64,000 nt of DNA, taken from contig NZ_QPKJ02000002.1 of NCBI RefSeq assembly GCF_003344625.1, forward strand, positions 310,001 to 374,000, written 5' to 3'. The first letter of the stretch is position 1; every line of letters starts with the position of its first letter. Below, piece by piece: positions 56,004-64,000 of the stretch. The DNA comes from Solirubrobacter deserti (GTDB lineage: Bacteria > Actinomycetota > Thermoleophilia > Solirubrobacterales > Solirubrobacteraceae). The notes under the pieces were generated by a model. That model saw only the letters and a list, made by a program, of their open reading frames with translations, was not told where the DNA came from and made no database searches. The translations under genes and the position numbers were made by a program.

Positions 56004-58036
56004 CCGGCGGCTTGGATCGCGGTGATCGCGACGGTGTTGACGATGTCGTGCACGGTCGCGCCGCGCGAGAGGTCGTTGACCGGTTTGTTCAGGCCCTGCA
56101 GCACCGGGCCGACGGCGATCGCGTTGGCCGAGCGCTGCACGGCCTTGTAGGTGTTGTTGCCCGTGTTGAGGTCGGGGAAGATGAACACGGTCGCACGGCC
56201 GGCCACCTGCGAGCCGGGCAGCTTGGTCTTCGCCACGCCCGCGTCGACGGCGGCGTCGTACTGGATCGGGCCCTCGACGGAGAGCTCCGGCGCCCGTTCC
56301 TTCACGAGCTCGGTCGCCGTGCGCACGCGCTCGACCTCCGCGCCCGCACCGGACTGACCCGTCGAGTAGGAGAGCATCGCGACGCGCGGCTCGATGCCGA
56401 ACTGCGCGGCGGTGGCGGCGGACGAGATCGCGATGTCGGCCAGCTGCTCGGCGGTCGGGTTCGGGTTCACGGCGCAGTCGCCGTACACGAGCACCTGGTC
56501 GGCCAGGCACATGAAGAACACGCTGGACACGACGCCGGCGCCCGGCGCGGACTTGATCACCTCGAACGCGGGCCGGATCGTCTCCGCGGTGGTGTGCGTG
56601 GCGCCGCTCACCATCCCGTCCGCCATCCCCAGCGCGACCATCAGCGTGCCGAAGTAGGAGACGTCGGTGACGATGTCGCGGGCCGCGTCCAACACCATGC
56701 CCTTGTGCCGGCGTCGCTCGGTGTACTCGGCGGCGAAGCGCTCGCGCAGCTCCTCGTCGGTCGGGTCGAGGATGTTCGCGCCCCACAGGTCCACGCCCAG
56801 CCGGGAGGCCGCGCCGCGCACCTCGTCCTCCCGGCCGAGCAGCGTGAGCTCCACCACGCGCCGGCGCAGCAGCGTCTCGGCGGCCCGCAGGACGCGCTCG
56901 TCCGTGCCTTCGGGCAGCACGATGTGCTTTCCGGCCGCCCGCGCCCGGTCCAGCAGCTCGTACTCGAACATCAGCGGCGTGACCGCCTCCGAGCGCGTCA
57001 CGTCCACGCGCGAGAGGAACTCGTCCCCGTCGACGTACTCCTCGAACACGGCCAGCGCCTTGGTGATCTTGCGCGGCGTGTCGACCGCGATGACGCCTTC
57101 GCGTGAGCCCGCGAGCGTGGCGGTCTCGTACGTCCCGTGCTCGGTCAGGACGACCGGCAGCATGGTGGGGAAGCCCTCGAGCGGCTTCAGGAACGTGTCC
57201 GACGGCCGCAACCCGCCCGTGAGGACGACGCCGGCGGGGGAGGGAAGCTCCTTCGACGCGTGCGCGAACAGCGCCGCGAGCAGCACCTCGGCCCGGTCGC
57301 CGGGCGTGATCAGCACCGCGCCGTCCTCGATCCGCTCCATCAGGTTCGGCAGCGTCATCGCGGCGACCGTGAGGTGCAGCGCCTCACGCCCGAGCAGTTC
57401 CGCGTCGCCCGCGATGATCTCGCCGTCGCAGGCCGCGGCGACCTGGCCGACGGTCGGCGCCATCAGCAGGTCGATCTCCGGCAGCGCATAGATCGGCGGG
57501 CCGCCGACGCCCTGGACGTCGGCGACCAGGTCGAAGCGCACGCGGTTGGCGACGACGCCGACGACCTCGGCGCCCACGCCCTTGACCGCGCTCACGGCCA
57601 CCGCGACCGCCTCCTGCACCTCGGCCACGGAGCGATCGTGCCCGCTGACCACCAGCAGCGTCGGCAACCCGAGGTTGAGCGCGACGCGCGCGTTGAACGC
57701 GACCTCGCCCCCGGCGCCGACCGCATGGAAGTCCGTGCCGACCACGAGTACGCCGTCACACTGTGCGGCGAGCGCCCGGTAGCGCGCCACGATCTCCTCC
57801 AGCGCCCGCTCCTCGTCCGCGCGCACCTCGTCGTGAGTGACGCCGATGGACGCTTCGTAGGGAAACGCGTCCGAGCGCAGCACGGACACCAACGCATCCT
57901 GCTCGGGATCGGCCACGACCGGCCGGAACACCCCGAGCCGCGTCAGCCGGCGTGCGAGCAGTTGTCGCACGCCGAGCGCGACCGCGGACTTGCCGGTGGC
58001 GGGCTCGCAGCCCATCACGTACACCCCTGGCGTCAT
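56000..58036 (-). CDS. pta: phosphate acetyltransferase, long form
   Basis: 678 residues. N-terminal BioD-like P-loop domain (VYVMGCEPATGKSAVALGVR), a DRTGG regulatory domain about 200-310 (VGQVAAACDGEIIAGDAELL), and the catalytic PTA/PTB domain from ~350 (HIVLPEGTDERVLRAAETLL; GAGVVSSVFFMCLADQVLVY; GQSGAGAEVERV; NTGNNTYKAVQRSANAIAVG). It converts acetyl-CoA and phosphate to acetyl phosphate. The long form is usually allosterically controlled. Start codon overlaps the stop of the MMPL gene by four bases. Confidence 0.93.
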   Translation of the reverse strand: MTPGVYVMGCEPATGKSAVALGVRQLLARRLTRLGVFRPVVADPEQDALVSVLRSDAFPYEASIGVTHDEVRADEERALEEIVARYRALAAQCDGVLVVGTDFHAVGAGGEVAFNARVALNLGLPTLLVVSGHDRSVAEVQEAVAVAVSAVKGVGAEVVGVVANRVRFDLVADVQGVGGPPIYALPEIDLLMAPTVGQVAAACDGEIIAGDAELLGREALHLTVAAMTLPNLMERIEDGAVLITPGDRAEVLLAALFAHASKELPSPAGVVLTGGLRPSDTFLKPLEGFPTMLPVVLTEHGTYETATLAGSREGVIAVDTPRKITKALAVFEEYVDGDEFLSRVDVTRSEAVTPLMFEYELLDRARAAGKHIVLPEGTDERVLRAAETLLRRRVVELTLLGREDEVRGAASRLGVDLWGANILDPTDEELRERFAAEYTERRRHKGMVLDAARDIVTDVSYFGTLMVALGMADGMVSGATHTTAETIRPAFEVIKSAPGAGVVSSVFFMCLADQVLVYGDCAVNPNPTAEQLADIAISSAATAAQFGIEPRVAMLSYSTGQSGAGAEVERVRTATELVKERAPELSVEGPIQYDAAVDAGVAKTKLPGSQVAGRATVFIFPDLNTGNNTYKAVQRSANAIAVGPVLQGLNKPVNDLSRGATVHDIVNTVAITAIQAAG

Positions 58037-60204
58037 GCCGGGGACGATGGCACGTCCCGCTCGCGGACGCGGACCAGCCGCCGGCGCAGCTGCTCTCCCT
58101 CGACGTCCACGCGCGGGAGCACCCGGTCAAGCCACCCCGGCAGCCACCACGCGCGTTCGCCGAGCAGCGCGAGCAGCGCGGGGATCAACGTCATCCGCAC
58201 GACGAAGGCGTCGACCAGGATTCCGAACGCGAGGGCGAAGCCGATCGACTTGATGATCGCGACGTCCTCGACGATGAAGCCCGCGAAGACCGCCGCCATG
58301 ATCAGCGCGGCGCCGGTGACGACGCGGGCGCCGTGCCGGAAGCCCTCGGTGATCGCCCGCGTCGGCTGCGCGCCGTGGACGTGCTCCTCACGCATCCGCG
58401 AGACCAGGAACACCTGGTAGTCCATCGCGAGGCCGAACAGGATGCCGACGATGAAGATCGGCAGCACCGAGACGATCGGCGCCTGCTCGACGCCGAACAC
58501 GCTCGAGAGCGCCCCCTGCTGGAAGACCCCGACGAGCGCGCCGAACGCGGCGCCGATCGTCAGCAGGAACCCGCCGACGGCCGTGAGCGGGACGAGGATC
58601 GACCGGAACGCGAGCGTCAGCAGCACGAACGCGAGCCCGACGATGACCGCGAGGTAGGGCACCAGCGCGCCGGAGAGGCGATCGGCGAAGTCGATGTTGG
58701 CCGCGGTCGGCCCGGTCACGAGGGTCCGGGCGTTCAGCTCGCCGTCGAGCGTGTCGGTGCGGTCCCGGATCCGCTGGACGAGGTCCTTCGTCGCGTCCGT
58801 GGACGGGCCGCTGCGCGGGGTGAGCGTGACGATCGCGGTGTCACCGCCCTCGTTGAGCGTCGGCTCGCTCACGTCGGCGACATCCGCGAGCCGGCCGAAC
58901 TCCGCCGCGACCGCGTCGCCGGCGGCCTCGGCGTCGCCGCCGCGGCCGGCGTCGACCACGAGCGTGAGCGGTCCGTTGAAGCCCGGGCCGAAGCCCGCGA
59001 CGAGCAGGTCATAGGCCTTGCGGTTGGTCTCCTGGGGCGCGGCGGTCGAGTCGTCGGGCTGGCCGAGGCGCATGTCGAGCACCGGGACCGACAGCGCGCT
59101 CAGCGCGAGCACCGACAGCAGGACCGCGGGCCGCGGGTGCCGCGTGAGCAGGCCGACCCAGCGCGCCCCGAGGGTCGGCCGGGCCGCGCGCGGGCCGGTG
59201 TCGAAGTTCTTGCCCTTGGCGATCCGCCGGCCCGCGAAGCCCAGCAGGGCGGGCACGAGGGTGAGCGAGACCGCGACGGCCACGGCGACCGTCGCGGCCG
59301 CCGCGAGCCCCATCGCGCTCATGAACGGGATGCCGACGACGGTCAGCGAAGCGAGCGCGATCAGCACCGTCGCGCCCGCGAACACGACCGCGCTGCCGGC
59401 CGTGCCGACGGCGCGGCCGACGGACTCCTCGAGCTCCATCCCTTCGAACAGCTGCGTGCGGTGGCGCGAGATGATGAACAGCGCGTAGTCGATGCCGACG
59501 GCGAGGCCGAGCATCAGGGCGACGGTCGGGACCGTCGAGTCCATGTCGACGAAGCCGGTGGCCGCCGTGATGCCCATGATCCCGACGGCGACGCCGATCA
59601 GCGCTGTCAACAGCGGCAGCCCGGCGGCCACGAGCGAGCCGAACGTGATCGCGAGCACGAGCGCCGCGACGGCGAAGCCGAGGATCTCCCCGAGCCCGCC
59701 GAGGGAGGCCTCGGAGGCGACCGCGTCGCCGCCGAACTCGACCTGGACGTCGGCGGCGCGCGCGGTCCCGGCAGCGCGCTGCACGGCCTCGACCGACCCT
59801 TCAGGGATGTCCTCCGCCGTGGTGGCCCAGCTCACCTGGGCGAGCGCGACGCGCCCGTCCTCGGAGGTGACGGGCTCGCTGACGGCGGTCACGCCGGGTG
59901 CCTCGGCGGCACCGGCGACCGCGTCCGCGACGGCCGCCGCCCGCTCGCCGCCGGTCAGCTGCTCGCCCTTGGGTGCGGCGAACACGATCCGCCCGGACGC
60001 GCCGTTGGCCTGGGGCAGGCGTTCCTCGAGCAGGTCGACCGCCTCCTGCGACTCGGTGCCGGGCATCGTGGCGGAGTCGGTGGTGGGTCCGCTGAGCGTC
60101 GCGGCGGCCGCGAACATGCCGCCGAGCACGACCAGCCAGACGGCCAGAAACGTCTTGCGGCGGCGGAAGGCCAAGCGGCCCAATCTGTAGAGAGCAGTTG
60201 CCAT
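58033..60204 (-). CDS. MMPL/RND-family membrane transporter
   Basis: 723 residues, two halves each with an outer domain and six helices. First proton-relay segment LMLGLAVGIDYALFIISRHR, second GILFGLAMDYQVFLVSRMRE, both with Asp-Tyr. Basic N-terminus before TM1 (RRRKTFLAVWLVVLGGMFAA). It lacks the long C-terminal tail of mycobacterial MmpL3. Exports lipids or drugs in relatives. It is the first gene of a unit that runs MMPL-pta-ackA-cNMP-binding protein, and is divergent from a two-component system that may control it. Confidence 0.87.
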   Translation of the reverse strand: MATALYRLGRLAFRRRKTFLAVWLVVLGGMFAAAATLSGPTTDSATMPGTESQEAVDLLEERLPQANGASGRIVFAAPKGEQLTGGERAAAVADAVAGAAEAPGVTAVSEPVTSEDGRVALAQVSWATTAEDIPEGSVEAVQRAAGTARAADVQVEFGGDAVASEASLGGLGEILGFAVAALVLAITFGSLVAAGLPLLTALIGVAVGIMGITAATGFVDMDSTVPTVALMLGLAVGIDYALFIISRHRTQLFEGMELEESVGRAVGTAGSAVVFAGATVLIALASLTVVGIPFMSAMGLAAAATVAVAVAVSLTLVPALLGFAGRRIAKGKNFDTGPRAARPTLGARWVGLLTRHPRPAVLLSVLALSALSVPVLDMRLGQPDDSTAAPQETNRKAYDLLVAGFGPGFNGPLTLVVDAGRGGDAEAAGDAVAAEFGRLADVADVSEPTLNEGGDTAIVTLTPRSGPSTDATKDLVQRIRDRTDTLDGELNARTLVTGPTAANIDFADRLSGALVPYLAVIVGLAFVLLTLAFRSILVPLTAVGGFLLTIGAAFGALVGVFQQGALSSVFGVEQAPIVSVLPIFIVGILFGLAMDYQVFLVSRMREEHVHGAQPTRAITEGFRHGARVVTGAALIMAAVFAGFIVEDVAIIKSIGFALAFGILVDAFVVRMTLIPALLALLGERAWWLPGWLDRVLPRVDVEGEQLRRRLVRVRERDVPSSPA

Positions 60205-60352
60205 CGGAGGTTCCTCGGTGGGGAGCAGGGTTCGCCTTCACCATCGGGGTCGCGGCGCGCCGCGACGACCGCCGAAGGAGCCCTTCTGCTTGGCCCACGA
60301 GGACGCATCCGGTTCCGCCTTTAGGGGGAAGCGGCCGGGCGCCGCGCGCCTC

Positions 60353-60358
60353 TACGCT
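60353..60358 (+). promoter_or_regulatory. -10-like TACGCT before the two-component system
   Basis: TACGCT ends 6 bases before GTG 60365 and supports that codon as the start of the kinase. Confidence 0.45.
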
Positions 60359-60364
60359 GGCTGC

Positions 60365-61519
60365 GTGCCTCGACGCGCCGATGTGCTGTGGACCGCGCTG
60401 GTGACCGCGGCGGCGCTCGCGGTGTTGCAGGTCGATCTCGCACGCACGACGCCGCCCGATCGCGCCCCCGACCTGCTCGGCGCGTTGCTCGTGATCGCGG
60501 CCTGCGCGCCGCTCGCCGTCCGGCGCGAGCACCCGCTGGCGGCGGCGGTCGTCGCGCTGCCGTTCGCCGGGGCCGCGCTGTCGCTCGGCTACTCGGTGAT
60601 CGTGCCGGTGCTGCTCGCGCTCATGCTCGGCGGCCGCGCGGCGCTCGTCAGCGCGCACCGGGTGACGGTCCCGCTCGCCGCGTACACCGGGACCGTGATG
60701 GCGGCGGCGGTGGCGATCACGGGCGAGGACAGCCCGGTGCTGGTGCGGATCCTCGGCGGTGTCGCGATCGGCGTCACGGCCGTGCTGATCGGCGATGCGA
60801 TCCGCAGCGAGCGCGAACGGGTCCGCGAGGCGCAGGAGCTCGCGCGCCGGATCGCGGAGCTGCGCGACCGCGACGTCGAGCGCGCGGTCGTCGAGGAGCG
60901 GCTGCGGATCGCCCGCGACGTGCACGACATCACCGGTCACCATCTGAGCGCGATCTCCCTCCAGGCCGCGGGCGCCGGACGCACCACGACCGACCCGGGC
61001 GCGCGTGCCGCCCTGGAACGCATCCACCGGCTCACCTCGGAGGCGCTCGGCCAGACGCGGCGCACGCTCGGCGTCCTGCGGGAGTCGGGACCGGCCGCCC
61101 GCGCACCGGCGCCGCGGCTGGGGCACGTCGAGGAGCTGCTGGACCCGGCGCGCGACGCCGGCCTCGCCGTCGACCTGCGCGTGGACGGGGCCGACCGCCC
61201 GCTCTCGGACGAGCTCGAGGTCTGCGCCTACCGGGTCGTGCAGGAGTCGCTGACCAACGTCGTTCGCCACGCGGGCGCGAGCGCGGTTCGCGTGCGGATC
61301 GCCTACGGGGAGCACGAGTTGCTGATCGCCGTCGACGACGACGGCGTCGGCGGCCCCGCCCGGCCCGGCGGCGGCATCGAGGGGATGCGCGAGCGCGTCG
61401 CGATCGTCGGCGGCCGCTTCTCGGCGGGCCCGACCGCCGGCGGCGGCTGGTCGGTGCGGGCGGCGCTGCCGCTGGACGCGGAGCCGGCGCCGGCGCGTGT
61501 CGCCGGGGTGGCGCCGTGA
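60365..61519 (+). CDS. membrane sensor histidine kinase, NarL/DesK type
   Basis: 384 residues from GTG 60365. Four to five membrane helices in residues 8-145 (LWTALVTAAALAVLQ, LLVIAACAPLAV, VIVPVLLALMLGG, LGGVAIGVTAVLIG), with almost no outer loops, like kinases that sense the membrane itself. His187 in RLRIARDVHDITGHHLSAIS is the phosphoacceptor. ATPase: YRVVQESLTNVVRHA, AVDDDGVGG, GGGIEGMRERV. Stop overlaps the response-regulator start (GTGA). Head-to-head with the MMPL transporter gene, its likely target. Confidence 0.88.
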   Translation: MPRRADVLWTALVTAAALAVLQVDLARTTPPDRAPDLLGALLVIAACAPLAVRREHPLAAAVVALPFAGAALSLGYSVIVPVLLALMLGGRAALVSAHRVTVPLAAYTGTVMAAAVAITGEDSPVLVRILGGVAIGVTAVLIGDAIRSERERVREAQELARRIAELRDRDVERAVVEERLRIARDVHDITGHHLSAISLQAAGAGRTTTDPGARAALERIHRLTSEALGQTRRTLGVLRESGPAARAPAPRLGHVEELLDPARDAGLAVDLRVDGADRPLSDELEVCAYRVVQESLTNVVRHAGASAVRVRIAYGEHELLIAVDDDGVGGPARPGGGIEGMRERVAIVGGRFSAGPTAGGGWSVRAALPLDAEPAPARVAGVAP

Positions 61520-62184
61520 GCATCCGCGTGATCGTCGCCGACGACCAGGCGATCGCCCGCCAAGGCCTGCGGATGATCCTCGAGAGCGAGCCGGACATCG
61601 AGGTCGTGGGGGAGGCCGTCGACGGCCTCGACGCGCTCGGCCAGGTCGAGCGTCGCGCGCCCGAAGTCCTGCTCATCGACATCCGCATGCCGCGCATGGA
61701 CGGGCTCGAGGCCGCGCGCCGCCTGCGCGACACCGCCGGCGTCGAGGTGATCGTGATCACGACGTTCGACCTCGACGAGTACGTCTTCGAGGCGCTGCGC
61801 GCCGGAGCGGTCGGCTTCCTCGTCAAGGACTCGCCGCCCGATCGCATCATCGACGCCGTCCGCGCGGTCGCCCGCGGCGACGCGCTGATCTCGCCCGAGG
61901 TGACGCGCCGTCTGCTCGACCAGTTCGTCTCGGCCGCGCCGGCCCGCGCCGGCGATCCCGCGCTCGCCGACCTGACCCCGCGTGAGCGCGACGTCCTGCT
62001 CGGCATCGCCGCCGGGCGCAGCAACGCCGACATCGCCGCCCACCTGCACCTGGAGGAGAGCACCGTCAAGAGCCACGTGGGGCGCATGCTCGCCAAGCTC
62101 GAGCTCACCAGCCGCGTCCAGGCGGTGATCTTCGCCTACGAGACCGGCCTGGTCGCACCGGGCACCGCGCGCGAGTTGCCCTAG
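61516..62184 (+). CDS. NarL/LuxR-type response regulator
   Basis: 222 residues, GTG start. Receiver: acid pair Asp9-Asp10, phosphoacceptor Asp55 in LLIDIRMPRMDG, the Thr of VIVITTFD and the Lys of GFLVKDSPP. DNA-binding LuxR domain at about 155-220: LTPRERDVLLGIAAGRSNAD IAAHLHLEESTVKSHVGRML. Partner of the kinase upstream; probable targets are the divergent MMPL operon or other membrane genes. Confidence 0.9.
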   Translation: MSIRVIVADDQAIARQGLRMILESEPDIEVVGEAVDGLDALGQVERRAPEVLLIDIRMPRMDGLEAARRLRDTAGVEVIVITTFDLDEYVFEALRAGAVGFLVKDSPPDRIIDAVRAVARGDALISPEVTRRLLDQFVSAAPARAGDPALADLTPRERDVLLGIAAGRSNADIAAHLHLEESTVKSHVGRMLAKLELTSRVQAVIFAYETGLVAPGTARELP

Positions 62185-62187
62185 GGT
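62182..62187 (+). promoter_or_regulatory. -10-like TAGGGT before the agmatinase-like gene
   Basis: TAGGGT ends 7 bases before ATG 62195 and begins with the TAG stop of the response regulator. Favours ATG 62195 over GTG 62186. Confidence 0.4.
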
Positions 62188-62194
62188 GGGTGCC

Positions 62195-63193
62195 ATGGAG
62201 GGTTCACAGCGGTTCGGCGTGCGCGGCGACTCACCCGGCCATGCCGGGATCGGCGGGACGTTCGCCGGCCGCCGGCTGGTGCTCGATGCCGAAGGGCTCG
62301 AGGGGGTCGACGTGGCGGTCGTCGGCGCGCCGTTCGACGACGGCACGTCCAACCGGCCGGGCGCGCGGTTCGGCCCGCGCGCGATTCGCGCCGCCGACGA
62401 CGGCGGGCACGCCGGGCGCCCGCACCTCGGCACCGGGCTGGACCCGTTCGCCGTGTTCGAGGTGATCGACCACGGCGACTGCACCGTCGCCCCCGCCGAT
62501 CTGGAGCGCTCGCACGAGCACCTCGCGGACGTCCTGCGCAGCGTCCTCGCGGCCGGCGCCGTGCCGCTCGTGCTCGGCGGTGACCACTCGCTGTCGTTGC
62601 CGACCCTGCGCGTGCTCTCAGAACGGTATGGCCGCGACGGGTACGCCGTCGTGCACTTCGACACCCACGCCGACACCGCCGCCGAGCTCTACGGCGTGCG
62701 GATCTCCCACGGCACGCCGTTCCGCGTCGCGGTCGAGGAGGGCTACCTGGACGGCCGTCGCGCGGTCCAGATCGGCCTGCGCGGCACGTGGCCGGGCCCG
62801 GACGACTTCACCTGGATGCGCGAAGCCGGCTTCCGCTGGCACACGATGGACGAGATCGAGGAGCGCGGCCTGCACCGCGTCCTCGACGACGCGATCGCGC
62901 ACGTGGCCGGCGCGGCGCCGCGCGTCTACCTCACCGTCGACGTCGACGTCCTCGATCCGGCCTTCGCGCCCGGCACCGGCACACCCGAGCCGGGCGGGCT
63001 CTCCACCCGCGAGCTGCGCGGGGCGTTGCGCCGGGTGGCCTCCGAGCTGGAGATCTGCGCCGCCGACGTCGTCGAGGTGTGCCCGCCGTTCGACGTGGCC
63101 GGAATCACCGCGCTGGCCGCCGAGCGGATCGCGCTCGACATCCTCACCGGTATGGCGTCCAGGCGGGCGTCATCTTCGGCTGGGCGACGGTGA
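62195..63193 (+). CDS. ureohydrolase (agmatinase/arginase family)
   Basis: 332 residues. Manganese-binding blocks are intact: LVLGGDHSLSLPTL (GGDH), VHFDTHADT (DxHxD), SHGTPFR, and LTVDVDVLDPAFAPGTGTPE PGGL (DxDxxDP). VVGAPFDDGTSNRPGARFGP is the agmatinase/guanidinobutyrase-type opening. It hydrolyses a guanidino compound to urea and an amine; agmatine is likely but guanidinobutyrate or guanidinopropionate are possible. The last ~12 residues (ASRRASSSAGRR) are low-complexity and may be a stop-loss tail. Confidence 0.85.
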   Translation: MEGSQRFGVRGDSPGHAGIGGTFAGRRLVLDAEGLEGVDVAVVGAPFDDGTSNRPGARFGPRAIRAADDGGHAGRPHLGTGLDPFAVFEVIDHGDCTVAPADLERSHEHLADVLRSVLAAGAVPLVLGGDHSLSLPTLRVLSERYGRDGYAVVHFDTHADTAAELYGVRISHGTPFRVAVEEGYLDGRRAVQIGLRGTWPGPDDFTWMREAGFRWHTMDEIEERGLHRVLDDAIAHVAGAAPRVYLTVDVDVLDPAFAPGTGTPEPGGLSTRELRGALRRVASELEICAADVVEVCPPFDVAGITALAAERIALDILTGMASRRASSSAGRR

Positions 63194-63556
63194 CCGGTCG
63201 GACGGTGGACACTGCGCTCGTGCCCATCGACGAGTAGGCCCTCGTGACGGCAGGAGTGGACACGGCCGTCAAGACGGGTGCCGGTCCGGTCGAAGTTGCG
63301 GGAGGGGGACTCGATGCCGGCGCATATCCAAGTTCGCGCGGAGGCGTGAGTTGTACGAGAGCCGGGATCGGTACGGACCGGGCTGTGGCTCCGCCGAGCT
63401 GCGTTCGTCCTGACCGCTCCCGCGGGCTCCCACTCGAGCTCTTCGAACTTCCTCGAACTGTTTGGAACCAACGGCGCTCATCGCGATTCTCTCGTTCCGC
63501 AGTCGTCGGCTCGCGAGCCGACGACAGACCGAGATCAACGGAACGGGAGACCGATC
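63194..63556. other. 363-base intergenic region
   Basis: No frame here looks like a gene. The only structure I can support is the 24-bp palindrome at 63502-63525. CTCGAGCTCTTCGAAC at 63433-63448 is locally AT-containing and may be part of a promoter, but no convincing -35/-10 pair is seen. The GGGAGA at 63545-63550 is the ribosome-binding site of the next gene. Confidence 0.5.
63502..63525. repeat. 24-bp perfect palindrome upstream of the small secreted protein
   Basis: GTCGTCGGCTCG followed at once by its reverse complement CGAGCCGACGAC. Ends 31 bases before ATG 63557, so it would lie in the mRNA leader or overlap the promoter. Operator or leader hairpin. Confidence 0.6.
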
Positions 63557-63928
63557 ATGAACTTGACACGGAAGGCTTTGGTCGCCGCAGTCACCGTTGC
63601 AGCGACCGCCGTCCCGGTGGCCGGCCACACTGCCGCGGCCGCCCAGGCCCCCGCCCTAAGCACGGCCCCGCCCGCGACGATCACCTCGTTCGCTGCCGGC
63701 CCGGCCGCTTCCACGAGCACGCGCGTCCCCGCCGCGCGGCGCGCATGCGGCTTCGTCGGCGGCGAAACGTACCGCCATTGCGCAACGCGGGGGCGCGTCC
63801 TCATCGACGCCGAGAACATCTGGGGGACGACCTACAGGAACATCTGCGTCAAGCCCGGGGACACGCACCTCGGATACCTGTCGTACTGGGTGATCGCCTA
63901 CGCGTGGTACATCGGCAGGACCTGCTGA
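63557..63928 (+). CDS. small secreted cysteine-containing protein (DUF6355-like)
   Basis: 123 residues, leadered ATG with GGGAGA. Signal peptide KALVAAVTVAATAVPVAGHT-AAA. After a Pro/Ala/Ser linker the mature domain has four cysteines: ACGFVGGETYRHC, NICVKPG and GRTC. The CGF...C...CVKPG...YIG..C spacing matches my memory of DUF6355 proteins, some of which are annotated in natural-product contexts. Two disulfides are expected, consistent with the DsbA-VKOR pair at 32850-33994. Function unknown. Confidence 0.68.
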   Translation: MNLTRKALVAAVTVAATAVPVAGHTAAAAQAPALSTAPPATITSFAAGPAASTSTRVPAARRACGFVGGETYRHCATRGRVLIDAENIWGTTYRNICVKPGDTHLGYLSYWVIAYAWYIGRTC

Positions 63929-63944
63929 CGACACGGATCAGCCT

Positions 63945-64000
63945 CTAGTGCTCGAGTAATCCGAGGAGCGCCTTGCCGCGCGACGAGCCCTGCAACTTCC
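63945..64000 (-). CDS. C-terminal end of an unidentified gene (partial)
   Basis: On the minus strand the last 17 codons read KLQGSSRGKALLGLLEH then TAG at 63947-63945. Third positions are mostly G/C and the short gap to the convergent gene fits a real gene end. Too little is present to name a product. Confidence 0.4.
   Translation of the reverse strand, partial: KLQGSSRGKALLGLLEH

Noticed and set aside
53442..56150. Long plus-strand open frame opposite the cNMP-binding and ackA genes
   Set aside because: Antisense shadow of ackA and its neighbour; no recognisable domain.
57952..60324. Long plus-strand open frame opposite the MMPL gene
   Set aside because: His/Arg/Asp-rich low-complexity translation; the MMPL frame has both proton-relay motifs.
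1..64000. tRNA/rRNA genes, CRISPR arrays, prophage or integrative element boundaries
   Set aside because: Looked for by eye; no cloverleaf-like segments, repeat-spacer pattern, integrase, or attachment repeats were found.

Overview
The window is a stretch of GC-rich chromosome, almost fully coding. Gene ends are tightly packed, with many four-base ATGA or GTGA overlaps, and GTG (occasionally TTG) starts. The content suggests a high-GC actinobacterium, and the mix of genes points to the Thermoleophilia (Solirubrobacter/Conexibacter-like): LtrA, an F420-type LLM oxidoreductase, UdgX, an actinobacterial DsbA-VKOR pair, secreted proteins sharing one C-terminal module, and an AbiEi-like remnant. 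This placement is inference; there is no rRNA gene to confirm it. I see no tRNA, rRNA, CRISPR array, insertion sequence or prophage.

Layout. 1-8.4 kb: end of a glycosidase, an RsbW-like/GAF/PAS regulator, a secreted NHL propeller, a secreted amidase, a NarL-type histidine kinase and a VOC protein. 8.4-11.7 kb: a secreted kelch protein and a three-gene coupled set (lipoprotein, 27-residue membrane peptide, DUF6766-like protein). 11.7-14.9 kb: an FMN reductase-udgX-LLM oxidoreductase operon, a VOC protein and a Doc toxin/antitoxin pair with a two-box operator. 15-20.3 kb: two secreted propeller proteins, a flavin hydroxy-acid dehydrogenase and small proteins around a perfect 25-bp palindrome. 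20.3-29.6 kb: small regulators, methyltransferases, a DUF4242/ATPase-regulator pair, a dockerin-bearing secreted protein, MarR and LtrA. 29.6-34.6 kb: a second amidase, a zinc-ribbon protein, an EamA transporter and the VKOR/DsbA oxidative-folding pair. 34.6-38.2 kb: a peptidoglycan-sugar recycling operon (BadF-type kinase, MurQ, AnmK) with a TauE exporter. 38.1-46.6 kb: a large membrane protein, MerR, an MFS-LLM pair, a decayed AbiEi-like gene, a truncated globin, gnd and yaaA. 46.6-53.1 kb: an ECF sigma factor, a LigD-type ligase, a chemoreceptor and a TetR-controlled pair of short-chain dehydrogenases. 53.1-64 kb: an MMPL-pta-ackA-cyclic-nucleotide-binding operon opposite a NarL-type two-component system, an agmatinase-like enzyme and a small secreted protein.

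The most general signal is regulatory. At least 17 genes have a TAnnnT (-10-like) hexamer ending 6-9 bases before the start codon, which predicts widespread leaderless transcription and helps choose starts. The most unusual gene sets are the UdgX redox operon, the lipoprotein/27-residue peptide/DUF6766 trio, the DUF4242/ATPase-wHTH pair, and the C-terminal module shared by two otherwise unrelated secreted proteins. I found no single clear-cut new defence or mobile system.
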